From: Cylicocyclus nassatus
Lineage: Eukaryota > Nematoda > Chromadorea > Rhabditida > Strongylidae
Reading direction: 5' to 3'
Assembly (NCBI GenBank): GCA_958299035.1
Contig: CATQJL010000305.1
Location: 30,083,733 to 30,147,732, forward strand
DNA length: 64,000 bases
Both the position numbers and the translations under genes were made by a program. The notes below the pieces were generated by a model. That model saw nothing but the letters and a program-made list of their open reading frames with translations. It had not been told where the DNA came from and did not search any database. This document shows positions 12,638 through 23,640 of this stretch, one piece after another. How positions within the stretch are numbered: position 1 is the first letter of the stretch; each line of letters opens with the position of its first letter.

Positions 12638-13653
12638 ATTAGGTCGGTGCAAAAGTTTTGTCAGTTTTTTCAACCCATCAGCAAACACGATAGAATGAAG
12701 ATAAACAAACACTTCAAAATGTATCCGATGCAAAATTTCTTCCTCTTTCCAGCAGTTAAACTCATATCGTGTTTCGTTGCGAGAGTGACGAGATATTTGC
12801 TGGAAATTACAACCACTCGTTTTTACCATGTCCAAGTTTCGCTAACTTTCAAAATTTTTGTATGGGACTTTCGGAGGAGCCCCAGTGACCAGCATATAGG
12901 GCAAACCCTTTGCCAATAGATGCAATTTTTAGTAGCCCTGTGGCATGTCTTTCAGAATTTCTACGATTTATTTTTTGAAGTGACCAAATTTTATATTCAG
13001 CCTATTTTAACCTCGTAGAACATTGAATGTTAAACACTTCAGATATCATTCGATGCAACTTTTCCTCCTCTTTCTAACAGTTGTTTTTTTTTTGACGAGA
13101 CAAGCGAAATTCGTGGGGAAAATCGCAGTAATTCTCAATTTCGGGAGTACGCAGACGTAACCTATGTTTCAAAATCTTCATATCTTGAAGCGAAAATCAC
13201 TTATTTACTTTGTAATGGTAGAGGTAGGTTAATCGAGTGTTGAAATCTCAGTATTCTGTAGTTTTTGCAGTGTTTGGTGCAATAACAAGTTATGCGATTT
13301 TTCCAAAAAGACTTTTGGAGAACTAATTAGCAAAATTTTGAAAAAGCAGCTGAAGAAATGCAAAAAATTGCATAAGTTGGCAAAAGGTTGCCCCTATTTG
13401 GAGGTTGTTGGAGCTTCTCCGAAAGTCTCATACAGAAAATTTGAAAATTAGCGAAAATTGGACATGAAAAACGAGCGGTTGTAATTTGCAGCAAATATCT
13501 CATCATACTCCCAACGAAATACAATTAGAGTTTAGCAGCTGGAAAGCGGAAGAAATTCTGCAACGTATAGATTTCAAAATGTTTGTCTATCTTCATTCTA
13601 ACATGTTTGCCGATGAATTGAAAAAACTGACAAAACTTTTGCACCGACCTAAT
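12638..13653. mobile_element. Mariner-type MITE with long inverted arms
   Basis: Both ends carry ttaggtcggtgcaaaagttt, a mariner-like terminus, in inverted orientation. Arms of about 260 bp (12,638-12,900 and 13,385-13,653) are diverged copies of each other. No transposase frame was found in the loop. The TA target duplication is ambiguous by one base. Confidence 0.75.
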
Positions 13654-16031
13654 ATTTGTAACCTATTGATATGTTCCAAAACTTCCCAAAAATTCAAACC
13701 AGTTTGGTAAAAAAAAATTCTGCTGGGGGAGAAGAGGAGGAGGGGGGAGGGGAGTGGACGCACCCATTTTCTGATTGGGTTTATAGGCTCGCAAGAGAAT
13801 CGAAAGCTATCCCGAAAATTTTGCGAGACAAGTTTGAGATGGCTTCCAGGTTTTGCGACTTTCCTCTTCCCTCCCCCTCGTAAAAATTTTCCAGACCTTC
13901 ACTGATGTGCTGATTTCGGATTTTGCAATGTGTCAGAATCTTGGCGACCTAACTATTGTTAAAGTGATTGGTTAAAGGTTCAGTGGACTTGTTTTCCATT
14001 TTTAGCTTTGAATGGCTTCGAAAAGAAACACCACATTATTAAAAAAACAAAAATTTTCCTCTTGAAATTCACAACAAGGCAAATCAATGCATATACAAAA
14101 AAATTATTAAGTAGAATAAAACAAATGAATTTTTAAGACGATCTAAGACAAAGCATTTCTTGCTTTTTCCCTCAGAAAACGATTCGCAGGCCAAACATAA
14201 CCTCTCGCCCCTTATATACAATTTTTTGGACTCTGAGCAGTTCAAGAATTTCTAAATTACTCCAAAAAATTTACAGAAGAAAGCTCAAAATTTTTTTGAA
14301 AAATTCCATAGTAAAGAAAAACTGCAGAAAGACTGGCGAATGGTCCAATGTCCATAAAGGCGTAAGACCTAAGCGAGGGTTTACCCGAATTGTTGGTGCA
14401 AGAACAGTGGCGTTGAAATAGCTCTAGGAAAATCACTTTTCTTTTAACATGCAGAATTACAACTTAGAAGTGTCATCTTTACTAAAAAGTATCCTTTACC
14501 TTTCTGCAATCTTTTTGTTGTCTTAATCAACATAAATCATTATTCCAGCTGCTCTAATTTGCATACATGCACTGAAGAAATCTGCGTTTCGAAAGGAGTT
14601 GAAACAAGTGTGAGCAGCAATCACATGATTGCTTTTGTTCTCATAAATTATTCTATTCAATGCAAATATTCGATTACTGTAATCCTAAGAAAAAAAACCT
14701 CAGTTATTTTGCAAACTATTTGCAAAGCTGTGCGGCTAAATGTGACGTGGAAATGTCAACCTTGATATCCAAGCACTGTTTTCCATGTCAAAATATAGTT
14801 CTGCTTCAAAGGAGATTTGCAGCAAGCAATAATTTCTAAGATTCCGAACATGCTGAAGGCTTCTAGAAAGAAGCAAAATCTCAAGTCCTAGGCGAAAACC
14901 ATGGGCGGACAGCGTGGAAATCGTTCCAAAAAGAACCGATTACCCTATTGTTGCTAAAATCAGGAACAGAGGCCAACGGGCCCGACGAAATTTAACTTCT
15001 GAATCTCTCCAAAGTCTATTTTGACCCTATTGATTCATGGAGTCTCCTTTAACCTCTTCAGAGCTCCTACCGACCTGAAGCTTTCAACATGTGCTAAAAT
15101 ACAGAACCTAAGAATGGAGAAAAACCACGAACATACGAGCCGCTGGGTCGAGAAACGTGAGCTCCAGTTGAGGAGCAATATTCAAAGCGATTTCGTGTAC
15201 AATTTGGAAAGAAGGAGTCTTTGCCAAAAAGATTCGAAATTTACTTATGTGAACCGTGAACATTTATGCTCCAAGCCAACCCAGTTGGCCAGGAGAAGCC
15301 CTCAGCTTATTTGTTTGGTGCATAAAAGGATCACTTCGCATAAGTTGCCTACGCTTCTTACACAATACTGCTTGCAAAATACTTTAGACGTGTTGTTCAA
15401 TTTATGTGATGTAGTGTGATCGAGTTTGCGCGTTAAGCAAACTAGTTACGTTCTTGGCATACTTATGTATTTCGTATTGCCCATATATTTATCTGCTTGA
15501 AAGATGTGTTTTAAAGACAACATAACCTGACTTGTCCTTAAAGCACTGAGACTCATACAGCATTGGACCCCGTAACATTGGAATTTATTACCACAAATTG
15601 CATTTGGGTGCCTTCATCTATTATGATAGCCATCAGTCAGGGATGTGCCGAAAACCCGCACGTCTGCTGTGGTTACTAACTTGCTAGTAACTGTTAGTAC
15701 AGGAATGAAGCGTTAGCATAAGTTATAACTAATATAAATTTTGAGGTACTTCAAAGGTACACACTACTTCGACTGTAATTGCTGTGAAGTTTTCCGGGTA
15801 GGGGGGGGGGGGGAGAGGAGGGGAGGAAGAAAAGCTTTTACAACCAATTTGCAGCATACATAATCTAGAAGATCGCTATAATTTTCCCTGGTAAAGAAAA
15901 TGAAAGTATGTTTTTTCCGACTTGTCATATTCAATGATTCTTTGTCTTGGAAGTCACTATAACAGAAATACGCTTACGGTGATGCAAGTGATCGAAAAGA
16001 CATGGAATGTTCAAACCTTTCAGAGAAGATG
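13654..16031. other. Unassigned sequence
   Basis: It contains purine-rich stretches near 13,730 and a G run near 15,800. A 132-codon plus frame (15,021-15,419) lacks recognisable motifs. No gene is called. Confidence 0.4.
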
Positions 16032-19000
16032 TATGCTTGGAAGTCAGCGTCATTCTACGGCAGACAGGCTTCTATCTTTTTCTGTGGGAAAAGACAGCGC
16101 CTGATCCGGCAAAAAACGTGTCATTCTTCTCCTAGTCCTTTCTCTCAAATTGCTATCTTCGAATTTCTCACTTATACCTACTTTCTAACCAGGAATGATT
16201 TACCGCTTCTACTTTTACCTGGATATCTGAATTTGAAAAAAGAAATGTTAGCAACTCAATGACGAACAGTTTAGGTATAGACCCAACTTTAGTAAGTGTT
16301 ATCGACAAAAACTTCAGCTGCGTTGATTTACCGAAGAACGTAAAATGTTCTCGGAATCTATGGTTATAGGTATTTGACCACGTAATGCCTCTACCATCTG
16401 AGCGTTGATGACGAAATGCAAAAACTCTTTTCATGACTCAAAGTGCTGCACAATCACCAGATTAAGACGAACGACCTTGAATAAGAAAGTTTCCGTAATT
16501 GGCTCTGTAGGCAGTTGCATGAGCTTTGCATCAGGGCAGTTTATGCAGGTCCAATGTCTACTTTCTTGGGAAGCCAGATCCGATATCATTTCTAATATAA
16601 GGGAGAATCCGAAAACGACTTTTATTACTGAGTAGTAAAAGTACTAATTAGTAGGTGAAGAGTGTTATGTGATTTTTGAGAATTTTAGAAATCTGGTGAA
16701 ATCTCAAGTCTCGCCTTCATTTCTGGAATGAATTTTTATTTCAGACAACAGTAGCACCCTAGTTTCGCGAACAAGCATTTCATATGTATATAAGGGGAGG
16801 GGGAGGTGAAAATTTGTTTAATCTATTTATGATGACTATCAGAACGTAAATCGATTGACTTTGAGCATTTCCAATTTCTAAGAACGGACTACTACTTATT
16901 TAGGGTCTACTGATGTCTCACCAGGTTACTCATAATCAGATCAAGAAATATGTTCTTGAAACCTTCCGCTATTTCTATAATCTAATGAACTAGCAGAGCT
17001 GGCCAAAATGAACTATGCACAATTTCTGTACATATCTCTCCAAAATGCAAAAAAGCAACAGAATGATAACAGAAGCAAAAATGGTTTTGATATTGTTTCA
17101 GGAAAACGGCCAGAACCGCATACTATTTGCACAAAAGTCAGGTGCGTGCATGAATGGCAATTATCTAGTTATTCTTTTTTCGCATATCGTTCAGAGTCCG
17201 AAATAGTGGCAATCATGAGAGAGATGGCCAATAGCAAACAATTTTGCAGAGAATCAAACGACATTGGAAGTTTGTCTTCAACAAATTACAATTAAGCCAC
17301 TAATTCGAGTGGAAGAAATTGTCTGCGCATTAACCTTGTCAAAACCATCGAGATCTCATGACTAGGCTCAAAATAAATTTCGCAAGGTCCAGCGATGATA
17401 TTTGCGCATGGGGAAAAATTCCACCAGCACGCTCCGTCTCCGCGGATTACTGGTTCTTTGCATGCACCAAAACTTATCGCATTATGAATCCGTAGTCAGC
17501 GCAGTTGGTGCCCACTGGCGGAGTCCGTTCCTCCACCTATGATATTTGGAGAAAAAATGTTAAAAGGATTGAGAACCATCAGATGGTCAAAATTTACTTC
17601 CATCAAAAGGGTTTTTAGTGAATCGCCCCCAAGGGAAGGTCGCCACTAAACCGCTGCATGCCCAGAATTCAAAATTAGGTAATTTTTTTTTAATTTTTAG
17701 TTCTCAGTTTTTCCTGTGATTGGCGAAACATGAGTCAGAAATAGAGAATCTATTTGAGCGAAATCTATGGAAGTGCGGCGATTTTGTCGCGATTTTTACG
17801 TCTCGGCATAGCAAGTTGTGAACATTCGATTTAGAATCCTTGTAGCTCTTGATTCTTTCTCCAAGCATTCTTATCCGATCTTATGAAAATCATTCTGGAC
17901 CAGCTCATGGAGTCCCAAGGGGTTCGTCAATATTGATACACCGCAACTCGTGTTTAACACCCGAGTTAGGGGCTTAATTTTTTGAGAATGGACTGATTTG
18001 CACAATGGTTTTGCTAGACGCAGACGAACTTGTAAGGTATTTTTTTGCAATAAACGAGATTACCGGATAGCTATCTAAGCTGTAGTGCCTCAAATCAGAT
18101 TACAGTATGACATTGTCGTTGTCAAGTTACATATACGTAAGACACCACAAAATCTAAAAGGAAGCTTGGTTTGGTATTGATTGCATGGTGCGCCTTTCGT
18201 TTTGCGCGGGTATAAGCCTTTTTAGAAATATATAATGTATATGAAAGCTTCAGAAGTAGACGTTTACCCAAAAAACTACAAAAGGTGCAGCAAGCAACAT
18301 TTGCCTGAGGAGACAATGATGAAAGTCACTTCAAGGAATGAGGGCTTGCCTTCCATGTGCAGTAAAGCGAGGGTAAAGTAGCGCATGAATTTCATGGAAT
18401 CTTGAACAATCTCCAAATTACTGTTTTGCTATACGCCTTTACTTTAGACTTTGTAGAAAGTTGACACTCACCAGTTCGCAAGAGTCTACCAGATTCAGTT
18501 TAGAATTATCTTTATTTCAGAGAAAGTTAAAAATAACAAGGTTTCATAAGTCCTTTTTTACACAATTTACAATATTCTGTAAAGAACGTGATTCCACGCC
18601 ACTAAACCTTAGCTTATCTTATTACCACGTGTCCCGATCTAAGCACATCGCCAGGCTCGCTTTGTTGTGAAAATGAAGATGAAACAAATTTCCTTTCATA
18701 AATACTTGTCTCTGCAGTAAAGGTGGCGAGCGCTTCTATAGAAAGATCGTAAAACCCTTTAAAAATAGGTGTCCAGCAAATTTTGGTTGGCCTATAGGCG
18801 TACTAATGGAAGCTCTTGGCTAGGTGCCCAAACAACAACTCATACGAGTGTAGTCAAAAACTTTAATCTGATTCTTCAGCTCTTTCCTTCGAGCGGACCA
18901 ATCAGTATTTTTAATTACTGTAGAAAACCCGTCTGCGCTGGAGATTGAAGGTGACTTTTACATACATCTACCAAAGAGTTATCGCTTAACCAGGCTCAGC

Positions 19001-19400
19001 GAAATTTTTTAATTCTGCGTAGGAGACTCAACATTTTGCTCTCAACAGAATTGCAAGCTTAATTTTACTACAGAAAAAATCAAATTTCTTATGGTAGTAG
19101 CTCCCAATAAGGGCCAGCTTTTGAAGTACAAGCAGAGAATAAAATAACTTCTGCCTCGGACATCTTACTTTGAGCTGCTAAAAATTTGTAACTTGCAGCG
19201 AATTCCGGAACAAGCGGGTGACAGTAAAATTCTCATTAATAACAGCATGTTCTCTAATTTTTAACGTTTAAAAGGTTTTGTTTTTACTAATCAGGATCAC
19301 TATTCATTTGAGTAATAATATAAGGCTAACAACTCACCTTCAGCTGTGCAGCTTGGCTAATTAAGCATATCTTCAAAAAGTGATTTTTCAGCAATCAGTA
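16032..19400. repeat. Segmental duplication, copy A left part
   Basis: Aligns collinearly by eye with copy B (55,867 to about 59,850). Anchors include ggaagtcagcgtcattcta, the tctgtgggaaaagacagcg segment, and catatctctccaaaatgcaa. The copies differ by many substitutions and small indels. Copy A lacks the foldback present at 56,298 in copy B: the empty site is the TA at 16,463-16,464. No coding frame is conserved along its length. Confidence 0.8.
17371..17549. other. Highly conserved 179-bp block, copy A
   Basis: This stretch matches 57,822-58,000 with only two mismatches and no gaps, while neighbouring duplicated sequence shows many substitutions and indels. It is less AT-rich than its surroundings and can form short stems, such as ccag...ctgg around cgc...gcg near 17,431-17,461. 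It might be a structured RNA, a regulatory element or a gene-converted patch. It does not match any RNA family I recognise (not 5S, SL, or U1-U6 by inspection). Confidence 0.45.
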
Positions 19401-19568
19401 CTGAACAGCAAATTTGATTTTTTTCCGCATTTTTTCGAAAATCAACCCTTTAAAATGCTCAGCAGCACTCTCCACAGTTGGAAACGATCTATCTCAAAAC
19501 CTTTACTGCTTACTCGCGTCATAATCTTATAGCAACTTTCGACTTCTTCGCGATCAAACTGACAAGGA

Positions 19569-20007
19569 AACCGTGTCGAGTCGAAGTGGCCTTTCTAGGT
19601 GAGACCCATACTGCTTTGAAGAGCATTAAGCGGTGATTCCAAATCTGCTTTCCAAATCTGCCAAGCGCCTCTGTACCCCGAGTTATGACCGTTCTTCGGA
19701 ACGAAAAATGAATGCAGAATTTAGGTAAAATTGATTGTTACAATCTTTCCAGCGCTCAGATAAAGCAATGTTAAGTATTAGCATATCAAATAAAATGTAT
19801 CCATTGCTTGAACAGCTCTGATACTTGACACTGGACCATTTAAGCAAATTTGGGCGATTTTGCTTCAGTTTTGCGTTCAATTTTTTGACCTGAAAAACGA
19901 GCATAACTCGGCGTCCAGAGGCGCTTGGCAGATTTGGAATCACCGCTTAATGCTCTTCAAAGCAGTATGGGTCTCACCTAGAAAGGCCACTTCGGCTCGA
20001 CACGGTT
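19569..20007. repeat. Foldback repeat immediately outside the large hAT element
   Basis: The left arm (19,569 to about 19,690) and right arm (about 19,895-20,007) are near-perfect inverted copies. They contain gtgagacccatactgcttt and gcggtgattccaaatctg. The left arm carries a small internal duplication (ccaaatctg twice). The loop is about 200 bp. It is non-coding. Confidence 0.8.
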
Positions 20008-20096
20008 CCATTGTGAGGATGAAGGGTGGAGGACATTAGGTCGCCGAATTTGGAAGAGTCCCGCGAGGATTCCCTGCAGGAACGCATGTCCGCGCA

Positions 20097-20104
20097 TGTA
20101 CAAG
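20097..20104. repeat. Left 8-bp target-site duplication tgtacaag
   Basis: Identical to 29,784-29,791 on the far side of the large hAT element. An 8-bp duplication is the hallmark of hAT transposition. Confidence 0.93.
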
Positions 20105-20276
20105 CATAGGTGCGAAGGGTTGAGAAAAATCTCCCCCCCTTCACTTTGGAGTCCGGGCTACCCCCCCCCCCCCCTTCACTTTGGACGGAGAAAGAAAATT
20201 TTTTGAGGTGAGATGATAGTGTGCTTGAAGTGGAGTACAATTTAAGGTAAAAGAATTTATTTACAGAGTGTAGGGA

Positions 20277-20524
20277 ATGAGAATGCGGGAAAGGAAGCAG
20301 AAATCGGGACCGGATCCCCTCACTGGGACGAAGCAGGAGCTAAGGTGAGTTAGTTAGATTAAAGTTGAAAATTCGGAGCTGAAAAATCCAATTTTAGGCA
20401 TTCCATGGGACGAGCAGTATTGAGTCGATATGGGAGGGCGCATGGTCGTGAAACGAATGGCTGGATGGTGCCTACACGTGGGCTTGTTGGACGAGACTCT
20501 GAAAAAGACATTTTGTGGTTATAA
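20277..20524 (+). CDS. Small basic protein, two exons, unknown function
   Basis: Exon 1 (20,277-20,344) and exon 2 (20,398-20,524) join in frame across a 53-bp intron with gtgagt donor and attttag acceptor, giving 64 aa. The N-terminus is basic (MRMRERKQKSG), and the C-terminal half is rich in Arg and Gly. A tttacag acceptor-like sequence lies about 10 bases before the ATG, suitable for trans-splicing, and an AATAAA lies about 50 bases after the stop. No family is recognised. It sits just inside the left end of the hAT element, so it may be an element-encoded accessory protein. The short length leaves real doubt; transcript data would decide. Confidence 0.42.
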
Positions 20525-20794
20525 TGTTGATATAAATTGAATAATTTGCCATCGTATTGTGTATATAAGGATAAACAATAAATGGAATTGTTGTATACAA
20601 TCGAATTTGTATATACTGAGTGAAGGCAGGAAGATAATCAGAATAGGAAAGGTAAGACATCGGAGTTTGATGATCAAAAGAGAAAGCTGCTTTAAATAAG
20701 TTCTATAAAGTAGAGGGAGAAGGTAAGTCAGGTATTAGGTTCTCAGGTAAGCTTCCGATGTAAGGCTGATAAGGAGAAGCAGGGTTGAGTTGGC

Positions 20795-21838
20795 AACTAT
20801 ACCCCCTCCCTCGAGCCAAAAAATTTCCATATCTCGGTGGGGGGGGGGGGTCATCTCATGATCCGATTTTTTTTAATGCTGTAAGGGAGGGTGTGCTTAA
20901 GATAACTAGGGCTGTCGCAGAAGAATCTGCTGAAGCAGAACTTCTAAAACTTGAATTTTACGCCCAGATTTATGCGTCTTCAACTCGGTGCTGTTGTTCT
21001 CCTTCCTTAGAGCAGATCCTTTTGCGACAGCCCTAGTTATATTAAGTGAACCTTCCTCTACAAGATGGTCAAAAAAGTAGATCACGAGAAGACCTCCCCG
21101 CTGAGATATGTAGCGTCAAATTGAACCACCTAAAATCAATTTTTTTGCCATAACTCTTATGTAAATTAATAAAAGTAAACAAGGAGCTGGAATTAGAATC
21201 TACTCTTCAAGAGCTTTCGAATGATATATAATATGTGGGGGTTCCTTGTTTTTTTCGCCCTGCGACAGGGGTTGAGACGCTCCAGTTATGCGATCTCAGG
21301 TCTACCCCTCCCCCTCCACATGCATTAAAGGGGGTGGGGTTGAGATCGCATAACTGAATCGTCTCAACCCCTGTCGCAGGGCGAAAAAAACAAGGAACCC
21401 CCACATATTACATATCATTCGAAAGCTCTTGAAGAGTAGATTCTAATTCCAGCTCCTTGTTTACTTTTATTTATTTACATAAGAGTTATGGCAAAAAAAT
21501 TGATTTTAGGTGGTTCAATTTGACGCTACATATCTCAGCGGGGAGGTCTTCTCGTGATCTACTTTTTTGACCATCTTGTAGAGGAAGGTTCACTTAATAT
21601 AACTAGGGCTGTCGCAAAAGGATCTGCTCTAAGGAAGGAGAACAACAGCACCGAGTTGAAGACGCATAAATCTGGGCGTAAAATTCAAGTTTTAGAAGTT
21701 CTGCTTCAGCAGATTCTTCTGCGACAGCCCTAGTTATCTTAAGCACACCCTCCCTTACAGCATTAAAAAAAATCGGATCATGAGATGACCCCCCCCCCAC
21801 CGAGATATGGAAATTTTTTGGCTCGAGGGGGTATAGTT
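20795..21838. repeat. 1,044-bp near-perfect palindrome
   Basis: Arms of about 510 bp are centred near 21,316 with a tiny loop. Each arm contains a run of C or G (10-14), a nested element (20,902-21,040 on the left), and near the centre the motif gatatataatatgtgggggt. That central motif also occurs in the palindrome at 49,268-50,623. Short reading frames mirrored on both arms have no recognisable function. Transcribed from either side, it would make a long hairpin RNA. Confidence 0.93.
20902..21040. mobile_element. 139-bp MITE-like unit nested in each palindrome arm
   Basis: Bounded by ataactagggctgtcgca and its inverse (ending tgcgacagccctagttat), flanked by cttaa. The mirrored copy is at about 21,600-21,738. 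This is probably a small element that inserted before the palindrome formed, or was copied with it. Confidence 0.55.
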
Positions 21839-22277
21839 CAGCACCTCAATTAAAGCATGAGGTTGCCGTAGCAACAAACTTCTCGATTTATGTACTATTC
21901 TGCAGCCCTCGAAATAGAAATTATCAATGCAGGTTGAGATTAATTTTTGTTCATTGGCACAATTTTTTTTCAAAAAAAAAGAATTTGTATGCAGTATCGG
22001 AATTTTTGTGATGGTGTGGCTTTATGATTATCCAATGGTTTTAACATTTGAAGTGCGGCTATATAATCTGAATGTGATGTCCTGTAACGTTCTCTGGTTA
22101 TGCAGATGACGCTATCGATTTTTTACTCGCTAATGCCTGAGCATATGGTGCATCATGGTAAACAATGGGCAGAGGTCGGCGTGACCTCTTGGCAGCCTCG
22201 CGGAAGACATTGCTTGTTATAGGTGCCTTGGCATCTTTGTTTGGTCATCTCCTACCTATCAACGCTTACAACGTGGC

Positions 22278-23640
22278 ATGTGTTGGCTCTCATATGGTTT
22301 TTTGGTGCCAATCATCACTCTTCCTCTCTATATTGCGGATGAATCTGCTTCTGAAGAATCCGACGACGAAAGCTCTACTGTAACTGCAACTCCATCTTCT
22401 TCTACATTTTCCGTTGGCAAAAAGCTTTGCAAGCCTCGTTTTTCGGAAATCTCAACTCTTTACCTCGGCATTGATGCTCAAGATAACCGCAATGAATTTG
22501 ATGAATTTTGGGAGCTTGACTTTCCACCCAAGGAGTGTCGGAATGTACGAAATTTGGTCATTAGCAAGTACACCGTGATAGTGTTGGATACGCGACCTAG
22601 CTCCGCCGCACTCACTGCGCCCCTATTTTATGGCAGATTGCATCAAAATAGGATGAGAACAAATAGCCGACATTTCGTCATAGGAAACAAAAGTGAGGCT
22701 GGTAGAGCTAGATGACCATTTGACGTCGCATTCACTCATAGCAAGGGAAGCGCCTTGATCAATAGCATTAGCAGAAGTGCCTTCGATAGGGAAGACTTCC
22801 AGAGAGGGAGAATAATGGAGCCAAATCGCGCTCTAAGATTTGCTCACGTTGCTGATTACCCAGTTGTCTTTGTGCTCGTGGAAAACTCACTTCCTAGTGC
22901 TAGAGCGAATTGTTTGAGAATGCAGGAGCTGGCAGAAGATGCATCCTATGTGAAGAACGTAGGAGGAAGGAGAATTGTCCTCGAGGAGGGAAACAAATAT
23001 CTTACACATCGAGATCGCTGGAGCATAATGTTTGAATATGCTGTAGATGTAGTGGTGGTCAATAGAAATACCCGAGTGACAAAACACAGTGAGTTCATCG
23101 AACGCATGTTCACCGCTTTTGGCAGGCACGGCATCCGACCCAGCATGATTGCATTTGACATGGATGCAAATACGCGTGACCTCCCTAGAGGAAGATCGAT
23201 TTCCCTTTGTATTCCCGACCCTGAAGACTTGTCTTACTCAAGAACACATACTTCCACTCATTGGAAGTTCTCTCGGCATACTCCTGGGGAAAACAATGAC
23301 TGTTCAGCAGAAAGTTATCTACGTGTCTTCGACGATTACGCACTATACCTCCCTCACCTTGCTGAATACTTATATCCAGAAGTGGTTGTAGAGAGAAGAA
23401 TAGAACGACAAGAAGAGGAAGAAGAGGAAGAAGAGGATATACAAAGACAAGAAGAACGACAAGAAGAGGAAGAGATGGAGGAGTTCATTGGCGGTGATGA
23501 CGAACCAGGAGCGCCCCTTCCAAGGGAAAGAGAAGGAGGGGGAGAGCCTGCCGAAGAAGAACAACGGGAAGAGCAGGAAGAAATGGATGTGGAAGAAGTT
23601 GGTGGTGACGATGAACCAGAGGAGGCATCGAGGGAAGCAG
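22278..23640 (+). other. Unrecognised N-terminal region plus acidic linker of the transposase gene
   Basis: An open frame with one interrupting TGA (22,713). It encodes a Ser/Glu-rich leader (ADESASEESDDESS), then about 330 residues with alternating hydrophobic strands (YPVVFVLVEN, VDVVVVNR, PSMIAFDMD) that look like an alpha/beta fold. Next come a DDYALYLPHLAEYL segment and a long run of Glu-rich sequence. I do not recognise the fold. Because it precedes the zinc finger in the same frame, it is likely part of the transposase polypeptide, perhaps a captured host domain. Confidence 0.5.

Noticed and set aside
17371..17549. Identification of the conserved block as 5S, U-snRNA or SL RNA
   Set aside because: None of the characteristic sequences of those RNAs could be found on either strand.
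21207..21404. Frames mirrored on both palindrome arms
   Set aside because: They arise from the inverted symmetry and have no independent support.
22693..22774. An intron that would remove the TGA at 22,713
   Set aside because: The plausible gtgagg donor with the nearby tag/cag acceptors does not keep frame, so the TGA is treated as a real stop.
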